Shown: positions 52,087-60,209 of the stretch, in pieces
Numbering within the stretch: position 1 is the stretch's first letter
How the letters are laid out: each line of letters opens with the position of its first letter
NCBI GenBank assembly: GCA_938024995.1
Contig: CALJDU010000076.1
Span: 43,356 to 107,355 of the forward strand
Origin: an uncultured bacterium
GTDB lineage: Bacteria > Myxococcota_A > Polyangia > Polyangiales > Houyiibacteriaceae
DNA: 64,000 nucleotides
Direction of reading: 5' to 3'
The notes under the pieces: generated by a model
What the model was told of the DNA's origin: nothing
The model's input: only the letters and a program-made list of their open reading frames with translations
Databases searched by the model: none
Made by a program: the position numbers and the translations under genes

Positions 52087-52114
52087 CGACGGCGCCCATT
52101 CGGGTACGCCGTCG
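52087..52114. other. Stable hairpin downstream of the lipoprotein at 52167
   Basis: CGACGGCG and CGCCGTCG pair (8 bp) with an inner CCC/GGG stem and ATTC loop; there is no U tract on either strand. It may end transcription of the leftward lipoprotein gene in a Rho-assisted way. Nothing else is seen in this 165-bp gap except the direct repeat listed next. Confidence 0.4.
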
Positions 52115-52131
52115 AACTGTTCGCGCAGACC

Positions 52132-52167
52132 CGTGCGCGACAGCTCCCGCGATAGCTCGTGCGCGAC
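52132..52167. repeat. 10-bp direct repeat (CGTGCGCGAC), 26-bp period
   Basis: CGTGCGCGAC occurs at 52132-52141 and 52158-52167, the second copy reaching the stop codon of the leftward lipoprotein gene. Too short to assign a role. Confidence 0.4.
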
Positions 52168-53216
52168 TACTCAGGAACCGGAAGCGCTTCGCGAATGTCC
52201 GCGCAGGTATCCGTGCTCCGGCCGAGCTTCATTTCAAACGTGCCGGGAGCGAATCGGAAGACGGGCGTGTGACTGTGGACGAAGCGCGCTTGCGCCCGCG
52301 TGCAGTTGCGACCCTCCGCCGAACCCAAGCGATGACAGTCTACGACCTGCGCGTCGAACGACTCCAGCTCGGCCGCGCCGGTGGCTTCAAGACAGCCGAC
52401 GCGCTCGCCCGAGATCGCGAAGCGGGCGCGTAGCGCGACCCCGACCGCGTCCGCTGTCGACGCCGCCATCGGGTTGGCGGTCGCGCTCGCGATGGTGATG
52501 GGCGGGACGAACCCTTCGCCCGTACGCGGGAACGCGGTGAGGCCCAAGACGCCGTCGCCGTCCGGATCCAAAATACGCTCACGAAGCGCGGCGGTCCGGG
52601 TCCAGTCTTCGGGCCACTCTTCGTCGCCGTCGGGATCAAAGTCGGCGCCGAGGACGAGCCACTGCGGGTCGACGGAGAACGGCGCGTCCGGCTCAAGCGA
52701 CTCAAAGGTCACGGTCGTCGAGAGCTCGTCTTCCAATGCGTCGAACACCTCCACCGGAGTGTCGAGCTGGATCGCGCCCATGTAACCGATGTTCTTCTGA
52801 ACCTCGGGGAGCAGGTTGCCGCACAAGCGCACGGTCGCGCTGACCATCTCGGACTCTTCAAACGCGAGCTCCTGGCGAAGCCACACATGCATCACGCCTT
52901 CGCCAGGGTCGTAGCCTGGGATGCCGGCGGTCACGTCGGGGTCTTCGGGATCCCAAGTGGCCGGGATGTCGAGACGCATCGCCGTCGTCACGGTCAGGTC
53001 GGAGGGGCACAAGACCGGCGGTCGGTTCGTGTCTTCGGGAGCGGTATCTGCGACCGCGGTGTCTTCGGCGGGGGTGGTGTCTTCCGCAGTGGTGTCCTCC
53101 GTCGCGTCTTCCGTCACGTCCGGGCTGGCGTCGCGGGTCGAGGAGTCATCGTCTCCGCAGCCTCCGAAGCACATCATGGCGAAGAGCGTGAGGAGCAGCG
53201 GAAGCGTTTGTCTCAT
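52167..53216 (-). CDS. Acidic-linker lipoprotein of unknown function
   Basis: 349 residues: lipobox FGGCG followed by DDDSS, then a tether of about 45 residues of EDAT/EDTT/ADTA units. The outer part (about 280 residues) is beta-rich, with acidic DPDGDEE and DPDGDGV loops that look like calcium-binding turns, and four cysteines in the last third. No enzyme motif. The ATG lies 6 nt after TACAAT, the best -10 match in the window, which also excludes the farther in-frame starts. Confidence 0.76.
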   Translation of the reverse strand: MRQTLPLLLTLFAMMCFGGCGDDDSSTRDASPDVTEDATEDTTAEDTTPAEDTAVADTAPEDTNRPPVLCPSDLTVTTAMRLDIPATWDPEDPDVTAGIPGYDPGEGVMHVWLRQELAFEESEMVSATVRLCGNLLPEVQKNIGYMGAIQLDTPVEVFDALEDELSTTVTFESLEPDAPFSVDPQWLVLGADFDPDGDEEWPEDWTRTAALRERILDPDGDGVLGLTAFPRTGEGFVPPITIASATANPMAASTADAVGVALRARFAISGERVGCLEATGAAELESFDAQVVDCHRLGSAEGRNCTRAQARFVHSHTPVFRFAPGTFEMKLGRSTDTCADIREALPVPE

Positions 53217-53222
53217 CCCAAC

Positions 53223-53228
53223 ATTGTA
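53223..53228 (-). promoter_or_regulatory. -10 TACAAT, 6 nt before the lipoprotein at 52167
   Basis: Minus-strand TACAAT (5 of 6 to TATAAT), 6 nt, ATG. The strongest single promoter hexamer of the leaderless set. Confidence 0.6.
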
Positions 53229-53331
53229 GCGATCACCCCGATGGCCGCACACGTACCCTAGACCGCGACGCGCCATCCCTGACTCGGGACAGCGCGTTGA
53301 GAACAGCTCGTCCTCTTGTCGAACGACCGCG

Positions 53332-54936
53332 CTAGTCGAGCGCGTCGCCGATCTCGTCGGCCGCGGGCTCGAGCGCGTCGCTGGTCGCGTCCGTCGCAGA
53401 GTCCATAGCGTCGCCTGCCGCGTCGCCTGCCGCGTCGCCTGCAGAGTCCACCGCGTCACCCGCCGCGTCGCCTGCGGATTCCACCAGGTCGGTTGCCGTA
53501 TCGCTCGCCGAGTCGATCGCGGAATCGGCCGCGTCCGTTCCAGAGTCCACAGTGGAGTGAGCGGCGTCCGTGGTCGTGTCGACCGTCGTCGCGGGCGGGT
53601 CGATCAGCGGCTCCGGTTCCTCTTCGAGCTGGGTCACGGGACCACTCGCGAGCGGCGTGTACACCACGCCACTTCCGCTCTCGCGGGTCTCGCCACGGCC
53701 GAAGTGGTACGAGAAGTCGAAGTAGAGCCCGTTCAGCGCGATGGAGTACTCGCCCGCCGCGCCGCACGAGAGGCATCCCGCGCGTCCCTCAATGTCCGCC
53801 GCGGTGATCGTGGTGCCACCGGCTCGATACGCGTACGCCGCGTTGATCTGCCAAGGACCGGCGTTGTAGCCGACGCCGACAGTTCCAACGAAGGTGGCCG
53901 CCGGCGGGGTGCCGAACGCGGTCGGGTACGCGCGGTTCGAGGTCTGCTGATCCCAGATGAACCCGAGACGAATCGGGAGCTTGCCGTCGAGCAAGCGGTA
54001 CTCCGCGCCGAGGCGCACGGTCCAGGCGTTCTGCCAGTCCGAGACCTGGGTGACCGGAATGATGCCGCCCGTGATTCGCCCGCGGGGGTTCTGCGACTGC
54101 AGCGCATACTCGGCGTCGATGGCGCCGCCGAACGCTCCAAAGTCGACCCGGCCGCCCATGCTGAACCGGCTCGGGAGCGTGAAGCTGCCGTTGTACGTCT
54201 CGACCGCGTCTGCGTTCAGCAAGTAGCCGTCGCCTTCCACGTCCGTCACGGTCTTGTGCCGGTAGGTCAGGCCCACGGAGAAGTGATCGAGGAACTCGTA
54301 CTTCGCGCCGATGCGGAAACCCGCGAAGCTGATCCCGGTCAACGCGAAGCCTGCGACGGTTCCGACGTCGCGCTCACGATCGAGGCTCGCGTAGGTGATG
54401 CGGTAACCGGCGCCGATGCTGAAGCCAGAGTTCGGGATCTCAAACGCGATGCCCGGTGAGATCTCTAGGAAGAAGAGCGTCGTCGAGTCGGTGCCACCAT
54501 CGTACGCGTAGGTCGCGCCGGCGGAAGCGACGGGGTAGACCGCGAGACCCGCGGTGAGCCACTCGTTGATGCGCCCTGAGCCACCCGCGAGGAAGAACGG
54601 GCCGACCGTCGTCTCCGACGTGATGTTCTGATCGTTCTCGGCCGGGTTGCCGGTGATGGTCCCGACGAGGAGGGAGAAGTCGCCCATCAATGTGAGCTTC
54701 TCGGTTCCGCTCAAACCGGCAGGGTTGTGAAAGAGCGCTGATGGATCGTCGACATAGCCGACCGCCGTTCCGCCCATCCCGAGATGGCGCGCGGAGTAGA
54801 GCATCGGTGTGTCGTAGCCGCCCGCCTGGACCTCGGGCGGTGAGACCAACGCGCTCATGGCCAGCGCCAGGATGAACGCCGCGGCAAAACGCGGCGCGCG
54901 GTTGCTAAGGCCGCAGCGGATCAGTGCATTCGTCAT
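53332..54936 (-). CDS. FadL/OmpP1-family outer-membrane protein with acidic repeat tail
   Basis: 534-residue outer-membrane beta-barrel of the FadL/TodX family (long-chain fatty acid or hydrocarbon uptake). The signal peptide ends VQAGG. The N-terminal hatch shows ARHLGMGGTAVGYVDDPSALFHNPAGL, the family's conserved GGAG...NPAG region, followed by a barrel of about 14 amphipathic strands to residue 440. Unusually, the last 85 residues are a low-complexity tail of TDAA, DSA and AGDA repeats rich in Asp, Ala and Ser, lying after the barrel. I prefer the ATG at 54936 because GGAG stands 6 nt upstream; an ATG four codons earlier is also open. The 1.4-kb open frame farther upstream is antisense shadow. 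Confidence 0.85.
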   Translation of the reverse strand: MTNALIRCGLSNRAPRFAAAFILALAMSALVSPPEVQAGGYDTPMLYSARHLGMGGTAVGYVDDPSALFHNPAGLSGTEKLTLMGDFSLLVGTITGNPAENDQNITSETTVGPFFLAGGSGRINEWLTAGLAVYPVASAGATYAYDGGTDSTTLFFLEISPGIAFEIPNSGFSIGAGYRITYASLDRERDVGTVAGFALTGISFAGFRIGAKYEFLDHFSVGLTYRHKTVTDVEGDGYLLNADAVETYNGSFTLPSRFSMGGRVDFGAFGGAIDAEYALQSQNPRGRITGGIIPVTQVSDWQNAWTVRLGAEYRLLDGKLPIRLGFIWDQQTSNRAYPTAFGTPPAATFVGTVGVGYNAGPWQINAAYAYRAGGTTITAADIEGRAGCLSCGAAGEYSIALNGLYFDFSYHFGRGETRESGSGVVYTPLASGPVTQLEEEPEPLIDPPATTVDTTTDAAHSTVDSGTDAADSAIDSASDTATDLVESAGDAAGDAVDSAGDAAGDAAGDAMDSATDATSDALEPAADEIGDALD

Positions 54937-55065
54937 TCGGTTCTCCATCACGTCACCAGTAGGTCTCCGTCGCCCAGGAGGTGTCAATCTTCGTTTGCGT
55001 GCGGGCGCGGCCGAGATCCGGTCAGCACGGATTGACCAAGCGAATAAACAAGGCGATAAGCAGAA

Positions 55066-56271
55066 ATGCGCACTCGCTTCTGTATCGTCTTGCTCTCGTT
55101 CTCTTTCTCCCTTTTGGGGTGCGGAGATGATGACTCTGGCGGGGAGGATGTCGGCACCGACGCGTCGGATGACGCGATGGTCGACACCAACCCAGCGCCC
55201 GACACGAACCCTGGCGTGGACGCTGATCCTGGCTCGTGCACCGAGGGCATCCCGCGGACGACGGTCGGCGGCGGCGTGGGTGACAGCTTCCCGGGCTTCG
55301 AGCTTGAGGATTGCGCCGGCGGCACCGTCGACTTCTACGACGAGGCGAGCTTCTGCGAAGCGGAGCTGACCGTCGTGAGCTTCGCGGCGGGTTGGTGTGG
55401 CCCCTGCATCATCGAGAGCTCTGGCCTCGCGCAGCTTGATCGCGACTACCGTGACCGTGGCGTCCGCATCATTCAGATCTTGCTGCAGAAGCCCGACTAC
55501 AGCCCCGCGGACATTCCGTACTGCCAGGGCTGGGTGGAGCGCTTCGGTCTGACCAACATCGAGGTCATCGACCCGACGGATAACCTCCTCCGCGCGACGG
55601 CGGTGGGTCCCGACATCTCGCTTCCGCTTACGATCATCATCGGCAAGGACGGGGTCGTGAAGTCGCGTCAGGAAGGCGTCGTGGACGAGACGCTTCCCGA
55701 GCTTCGGCGCGCGATCGACGACGCGCTCGGTATGCCCACGACGACCGTTGGCTTGGGCGAGACCTGCGGCGGCATGTTCGTCTGTGGCTCCGGAGCGGTT
55801 TGCTCGGACGCGATGATCTGTGTTCCGGACCCCGCGCTCATGGCGGCCTGCGATGGCGCGACGCCCGTGACCTTGGAGCCGGGCGTGACCACGCAGATGG
55901 TGACCATCGCTCCCGGCCGCGGCGTTATCCGCGCGACTTGTGGAGACACCGGCGGTGCCGAGGCGCTGCTCGACCTCACCGTGCCGGAAGGTTCCTACGA
56001 CCTGATCATCACGACCGACACGCCGACCAACCAGGCGGTTTCGGGTCTCGACACGGTCCTCTACCTCCGCAACGAGTGCCTCGAGTCCTCTGGCGAGCTT
56101 TGCGTGGACGACATCGTGCCGCCGACCATGGCGATGCCGATGGGCAACCTCTTCACCGAGATCAGCGTCCCGCGCATCTCCGCCGGCGTCCACACGTTGG
56201 GCGTTGAGCTCTACGGCGGCGCGAGCTCGGCGGCAGCGGTCGAGGTCTCGATCGAGCTGCGCGCGCTCTAA
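55066..56271 (+). CDS. Lipoprotein thiol-disulfide oxidoreductase (TlpA-like)
   Basis: 401 residues. Lipobox LLGCG followed by DDDSG and an Asp/Thr/Asn/Pro tether. A thioredoxin-fold redoxin domain spans about residues 70-225: FELEDCAGGTVDF, active site FAAGWCGPCIIES (CGPC), and ITLPLT-like cis-Pro region SLPLTIII. The remaining 175 residues are a beta-rich domain with further cysteines (MFVCGSGAVC) that I cannot name. Probably a surface-exposed or periplasmic reductant/oxidant. It diverges from the FadL gene with 129 bp between the starts. Confidence 0.82.
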   Translation: MRTRFCIVLLSFSFSLLGCGDDDSGGEDVGTDASDDAMVDTNPAPDTNPGVDADPGSCTEGIPRTTVGGGVGDSFPGFELEDCAGGTVDFYDEASFCEAELTVVSFAAGWCGPCIIESSGLAQLDRDYRDRGVRIIQILLQKPDYSPADIPYCQGWVERFGLTNIEVIDPTDNLLRATAVGPDISLPLTIIIGKDGVVKSRQEGVVDETLPELRRAIDDALGMPTTTVGLGETCGGMFVCGSGAVCSDAMICVPDPALMAACDGATPVTLEPGVTTQMVTIAPGRGVIRATCGDTGGAEALLDLTVPEGSYDLIITTDTPTNQAVSGLDTVLYLRNECLESSGELCVDDIVPPTMAMPMGNLFTEISVPRISAGVHTLGVELYGGASSAAAVEVSIELRAL

Positions 56272-56308
56272 GGCTGACGCTGTCGGCGCTTGTTGGCGCA
56301 CATCGATG

Positions 56309-56340
56309 AAACGGTCAGGCGACATGTCGTCTGACCGTTT
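56309..56340. terminator. Bidirectional hairpin between the TlpA-like gene and the tRNA
   Basis: AAACGGTCAG and CTGACCGTTT form a perfect 10-bp stem that extends through GCGAC/GTCGT to about 14 bp. A-rich on one side and T-rich on the other, it can end transcription from both directions: the lipoprotein gene and the leftward tRNA. Confidence 0.6.
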
Positions 56341-56363
56341 GTCGTTTCACAGCCTCAAGGAAA

Positions 56364-56436
56364 AGAGCGGGGCGGGATTCGAACCCGCGTCCTCCTGGTT
56401 ATGAGCCAGGCGCGTCGGCCTCTGCGCTACCCACCC
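56364..56436 (-). tRNA. tRNA with CAT anticodon (Met or Ile2), atypical acceptor
   Basis: 73 nt on the minus strand without encoded CCA. Acceptor GGGTGGG/CCCGCTC has two G-U pairs (2-71 and 4-69). The D-arm has a 3-bp stem with a C-A mismatch at 13-22 and the invariant GG. The anticodon arm is CCTGG-CTCATAA-CCAGG (anticodon CAT), the variable loop is AGGAC, and the T-arm is a perfect GCGGG-TTCGAAT-CCCGC. The discriminator reads T, unlike the A expected for Met. Initiator identity is unlikely because position 1-72 is a normal G-C pair. Elongator tRNA-Met or lysidine-modified tRNA-Ile are the alternatives. Confidence 0.8.
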
Positions 56437-56514
56437 GGAGTCTACCGTGGAGCCGTCGCGCTCGCAGCCTCCTACAAGGGGGCCTCGAGGCCTAGCCAAT
56501 CAAGACGAACGCTC

Positions 56515-56520
56515 TACGAT
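56515..56520 (+). promoter_or_regulatory. -10-like TACGAT, 6 nt before the FrnE-like gene
   Basis: TACGAT, 6 nt, ATG at 56527. Same hexamer and spacing as at the left edge of the window. Confidence 0.55.
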
Positions 56521-56526
56521 CACGCC

Positions 56527-57231
56527 ATGACCGATCTTCAGCTCGACGTCTGGTCCGATATCGCTTGCCCGTGGTGCTACGTCGGCAAGCGCCGGCTTGA
56601 GGCCGCGATCGCGGATTACGATGGGGAGGTCACGGTGCATTGGCGCTCCTTCCAGCTCGATCCCAGCGCGCGCGCGGAGTACAGCGCCGATGTCAGCTAC
56701 GTCGAGCGCCTCGCACGGAAGTACGGTCGTTCACGCGCAGAGGCGCAAGGAATGATCGATGGCATGACGCAGACCGCGGCGGGCGAAGGGCTCGACTTTC
56801 ACTTTGAGAAGATCCGCGCGGGCAACACCTTTGACGCGCATCGGGCGCTCCACTTCGCGCACGCGCATGGAAAGCAGGGCGCGCTCAAGGAGCGACTCTT
56901 CGCGGCGTACTTGGAAGAGGGAGCGCTGATGAGCGACGTTGACACCCTGGTTCGCCTGGGGTCCGAAGTGGGTCTCGATGACGAGCTCCTCCGCGCTTGT
57001 CTCGCCAGCGATCAGTACGCCGCAGAGGTTCGCGACGACGTCGCGCAAGCGGGAGCGCTCGGTGTTCGTGGCGTCCCGTTCTTCGTCGTTGAGCGGCGCT
57101 TCGGGATGTCCGGCGCGCAACCTGCCGACGCGTTCCTCGATGTGTTTGAGCGGGCCGCGAGCGAGAAGATCGAGCTGCTCACGCCAGCGGCGGACGACGG
57201 CGCCGTGTGCGGTCCCGACGGCTGCGCTTGA
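56527..57231 (+). CDS. DsbA-family oxidoreductase (FrnE-like)
   Basis: 234-residue cytosolic thioredoxin-fold protein of the FrnE/2-hydroxychromene-2-carboxylate isomerase group. Active-site motif SDIACPWCYVGKRR (CPWC, residues about 14-17), helical insertion with NTFDAHRALHFA, cis-Pro region GVRGVPFFVV, and the C-terminal CGPDGCA motif typical of FrnE-type members, where a second cysteine pair sits. FrnE proteins act in disulfide exchange and oxidative stress defence. The start is fixed by the TACGAT hexamer. It converges with the gene at 57246, leaving 14 bp. Confidence 0.88.
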   Translation: MTDLQLDVWSDIACPWCYVGKRRLEAAIADYDGEVTVHWRSFQLDPSARAEYSADVSYVERLARKYGRSRAEAQGMIDGMTQTAAGEGLDFHFEKIRAGNTFDAHRALHFAHAHGKQGALKERLFAAYLEEGALMSDVDTLVRLGSEVGLDDELLRACLASDQYAAEVRDDVAQAGALGVRGVPFFVVERRFGMSGAQPADAFLDVFERAASEKIELLTPAADDGAVCGPDGCA

Positions 57232-57245
57232 CGCTGCGATTCTAG

Positions 57246-58661
57246 CTAGCGAAGCCGGACGCGCGCGAACATGAGCGGGTCGCGCGAGACGGTGGAGCCG
57301 TACGCGAGGTAGAGGAAGTCGCCGACGCGATGGATGGCCGGCTCTTCTCCGCGGCGCATCGGCAGGGCGGTGGACCAGCTGCCGCGCACGTCTTGGTGGA
57401 CCATCAGGCCGTCGCTCACGACCACGAGGCGTCCGTCTTCTTGGTAGGCGAGGGTCGCGTTCTCGACATCGGTTCCAAGCGGAAGAACGCGTTCGCTCCA
57501 GCTCCCCGCGCGCGTTCGCGTCGCGTAGACGTTCTCGATCGTCGATACGCCGCGGGTGTAGGAAACGCGAAGCTCGTCGCCGTCCGTGATGTCGACCTGC
57601 GCGCGGTTGAAGTACTCGCGAGAGCGACCGATGCCCTGGCTCACGTCGATGTCTTCGAAGCGCAGCGATGCTCCGTCGTCAAACGCGAGTCGAAGTGATG
57701 AACGCTCGTCACTACCGGACGGCTCGTAGGCTTCGTAGACGATGAAGGGGCGCTCGCCAAAACCAACGGCGAGACGCGGGTGCGAGATACCCGTTGTGCG
57801 CTCGTCGATCTGCTCGGTCGTCCACGTCGATCCGTTCCACACGGCGTAGATGAGATCGTTCCATACGCTGCGGTTCTCGCGCATGTAGACGACGTGCGGC
57901 GTGTCGCCAGCCATCACGAGGTCGATGGTGCCGCCGGTGCCGAGCGTTCCCGGCAAGTTCGGTCGCGCGGTGAAGGTGCGGCCGCCATCGCTCGAGCGCT
58001 GGTACGTGATCGCTCCGTCGCGTCCCGCCAGAAGCACATGAACGTCGCCCGCGTCGTCCACCTCAACGACCGCGCGGTTGCTGCCTTGCGCGCTCCCGAG
58101 TTCTTGATCGCTCCAGCGTGAGGTCTCCGCGTCGAAGCGCGCGAGTCGCGTTCGCCACGGGCCACCGGACACCAACGTGTAAACCACGTAGACATTGCCG
58201 CGCGCGTCGACGTCGATGTCCGCGAAGTCGCCGTCTTCCGCGATCTCGGTCTCGGGAACCTCGCAGCATCCCTCGACACACGCGACCTCGGAGATCGCGC
58301 ACTCGCCACATCCTTCGTCGAACGAGCCGTCGCAATCTTCGTCGCCGCCTTCGCCATCGCAGAGATCTTCGGCCGCGCACCCAGGCCTGCTCGCGTCCGC
58401 GGCGGGCGCGTCCTCTCGCGCGTCCCGCGATGTATCCGTCATCGCGTCAGTCCCGGGACCGCTGGTGTCGGCCGTCGCGTCGGTCCCGGCGTCCGCGCTC
58501 GCGTCGGTTCCGGCGTCCGCGCCGTTCGTGTCGCTGGTCGCGTCACCCAGGTCCGCGTCGAGCTCTGTGCCCGTGTCGTCGCCGAGCCCGCGTCGGTTGT
58601 CGCCACAGCCCACGGTGATGACGCCGAGGAGGAGAACGAAAAGGAAGAAGGCGTACTTCAT
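57246..58661 (-). CDS. Acidic-linker lipoprotein with sialidase-like beta repeats
   Basis: 471 residues. Lipobox TVGCG followed by DNRRG, then about 65 residues of DTG/DAG/DAT tether and a short Cys-rich module (CDGEGGDEDCDGSFDEGCGEC, with calcium-loop-like Asp residues). The C-terminal 330 residues are beta repeats with Asp-box-like motifs (QRSSDGGRTFT), as in sialidase/neuraminidase propellers, but no catalytic set is visible. It probably binds glycans or surfaces. TAAGAC, a partial hexamer, precedes the ATG. Confidence 0.76.
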   Translation of the reverse strand: MKYAFFLFVLLLGVITVGCGDNRRGLGDDTGTELDADLGDATSDTNGADAGTDASADAGTDATADTSGPGTDAMTDTSRDAREDAPAADASRPGCAAEDLCDGEGGDEDCDGSFDEGCGECAISEVACVEGCCEVPETEIAEDGDFADIDVDARGNVYVVYTLVSGGPWRTRLARFDAETSRWSDQELGSAQGSNRAVVEVDDAGDVHVLLAGRDGAITYQRSSDGGRTFTARPNLPGTLGTGGTIDLVMAGDTPHVVYMRENRSVWNDLIYAVWNGSTWTTEQIDERTTGISHPRLAVGFGERPFIVYEAYEPSGSDERSSLRLAFDDGASLRFEDIDVSQGIGRSREYFNRAQVDITDGDELRVSYTRGVSTIENVYATRTRAGSWSERVLPLGTDVENATLAYQEDGRLVVVSDGLMVHQDVRGSWSTALPMRRGEEPAIHRVGDFLYLAYGSTVSRDPLMFARVRLR

Positions 58662-58760
58662 ACGCGGTCTTACGGCTTCGGATTGAAGAGCTTCCCTCTA
58701 ATATTCTCTGTTCCGCGCCGCCGGCGCTGACCCGCTTGCTCCGCTTCGCTCCGGCACCTT

Positions 58761-59897
58761 CTAGATCACGTCCGCTTTTCGGTAGCTCCCCAGCACCCGG
58801 CAGAGCGCGCAGATCTCCTCGAGCTCGCGGATCACTTCGGCCACCTCGGGGTGATCGGTGTGTCCGTCGAGGTCGAGGAAGAAGACGTAGTCCCAGGCTT
58901 TGCGACGCGTCGGGCGGCTCTCGATGCGCGTCAGGTTGATCCCGCGCTGCGCGATGGGTTGCAGGATCTCGTGGAGACAGCCGGGGCGATCGGGCAGCGA
59001 GAGCACGAGCGACGTCTTGAAGCGCTCGTGAGCGTAGTCGTCCGTGAGTGAACCGCTCGCCCGGGGACCGCCCACGACCAGAAAGCGCGTGATGTTCTCG
59101 GAGACATCCTGAAGCTTCGTCCGCGCCACCGTGAGCCCATAGATCCGGCTCGCGAACTCGGCGGCAATGGCCGCGCTCTTGGCGTCTCGGGCGGCGGCTT
59201 GGGCGGCGGCCGCGGTGGAGCTGCTCTCGACCAAGGTGGCGCGCGGGAGGTTGGCGGTGAGCCACGCGCGGCACTGCGCGAGCGCTTGCGGATGGCTGTA
59301 GACCCGCTCGATCTCGCTCACGGGAACGTCATCGCGGGTGAGCAAGCAGTGGTCGACGTTGACGGAGATCTCGGCGTGGATCGCGAGCTCGGCGTCCAAA
59401 AACGAATCGAGCGTGTGGTTCACGACGCCCTCGGTGGAGTTCTCGACCGGCACCACGCCGAAGTCGGCTTGGCCGCGCGTGACCTCGGAGAAGACCGCGC
59501 CGATGGAGCCACAAGGAACCGCGCGCGCGGAGGTGCCGAAGTGTCGCCGCACCGCTTGGTGCGTAAAGGTCGCCTCGGGTCCCAGGTAGGCCACGGTGAC
59601 CGATGCCTCGAGGCTCAAGCACGCGCTGATGATCTCTTGGAAGACGGGTCGCAAGGCGGAGCTCGGAAAGGGACCGCTGTTTTTCTCTTGCAGCTGGTCG
59701 ATGATCGCGCGCTCACGGTCCGGCACGTAGAACACCGCGTGCTCGCTCTTGCTGCCGCGCCCAGGATCACGGCGCTTGATCTCGCCGACCTCCACCGCGA
59801 GCTGCGCGCGCTTGTTCAGGAGCGAGAGGAGCTGCGTGTCCACCGCGTCGATCGCGTCACGAAAAGGAGCGAGCGGGTTCTCTTTGTCATCGGTCAC
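58761..59897 (-). CDS. pheA: Chorismate mutase-prephenate dehydratase (P-protein)
   Basis: Bifunctional enzyme making phenylpyruvate from chorismate in phenylalanine synthesis. Residues 10-95: AroQ chorismate mutase (FRDAIDAVDTQLLSLLNKRAQLAVEVGEIKR). Residues 110-285: prephenate dehydratase with VAYLGPEATFTHQA, VPVENSTEGVVNHTLD and the catalytic-type TRFLVV motif. Residues 300-370: ACT domain for Phe feedback, with SLPDRPGCLHEIL (GALxxxL-like) and LTRIESRPTRRKAWDYVFFLD (ESRP). I place the start at the GTG 59897; the frame stays open farther upstream, but without family similarity. Confidence 0.93.
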   Translation of the reverse strand: MTDDKENPLAPFRDAIDAVDTQLLSLLNKRAQLAVEVGEIKRRDPGRGSKSEHAVFYVPDRERAIIDQLQEKNSGPFPSSALRPVFQEIISACLSLEASVTVAYLGPEATFTHQAVRRHFGTSARAVPCGSIGAVFSEVTRGQADFGVVPVENSTEGVVNHTLDSFLDAELAIHAEISVNVDHCLLTRDDVPVSEIERVYSHPQALAQCRAWLTANLPRATLVESSSTAAAAQAAARDAKSAAIAAEFASRIYGLTVARTKLQDVSENITRFLVVGGPRASGSLTDDYAHERFKTSLVLSLPDRPGCLHEILQPIAQRGINLTRIESRPTRRKAWDYVFFLDLDGHTDHPEVAEVIRELEEICALCRVLGSYRKADVI

Positions 59898-60209
59898 GCG
59901 CAGAGTGTGCCCTGAAACCACGCGCTTGCCCTCTTGCCGCTTGATCTCGAGCGCAGCTACCGCGCTGTTCGCGTCGCACGTCTCAGCGCCACTGACTTCG
60001 CGCACGTTTGTTCCTCGCGGAGCTCGCACGCGCGGTCGTAGGCCACGAGTGCTCAAGTTGACTGATTCAAACTCGGGCGGATCGTGCGCAGCGCCTACTG
60101 CCGGGTCGTCTTCGCCAGCGAACGTCCGGGCGCGCCGGCCCTTCATCCCTCTTGCCCGTGTTGGCTTGAAGACCTTTTACGTCTGCTGGTCGCGTGTTTC
60201 TCTCGTCCG
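59898..60209. other. 312-bp region between the divergent pheA and DUF3565-DUF1971 genes
   Basis: No gene can be supported here. Frames stay open on both strands (leftward to 60146, rightward from 60084), but this is what the base composition gives by chance. It should contain the promoters of both genes; no hexamer with the usual spacing is seen. Confidence 0.4.

Noticed and set aside
54949..56325. A leftward open frame continuing the FadL gene to nearly 1000 codons
   Set aside because: The extra part is exactly antisense to the TlpA-like lipoprotein, which has a signal peptide and CGPC motif; the composition is Arg/Ala-rich shadow and a Shine-Dalgarno site sits before 54936.
56364..56436. 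Integration (att) site in the tRNA
   Set aside because: No integrase gene and no repeat of the tRNA 3' end was seen nearby.
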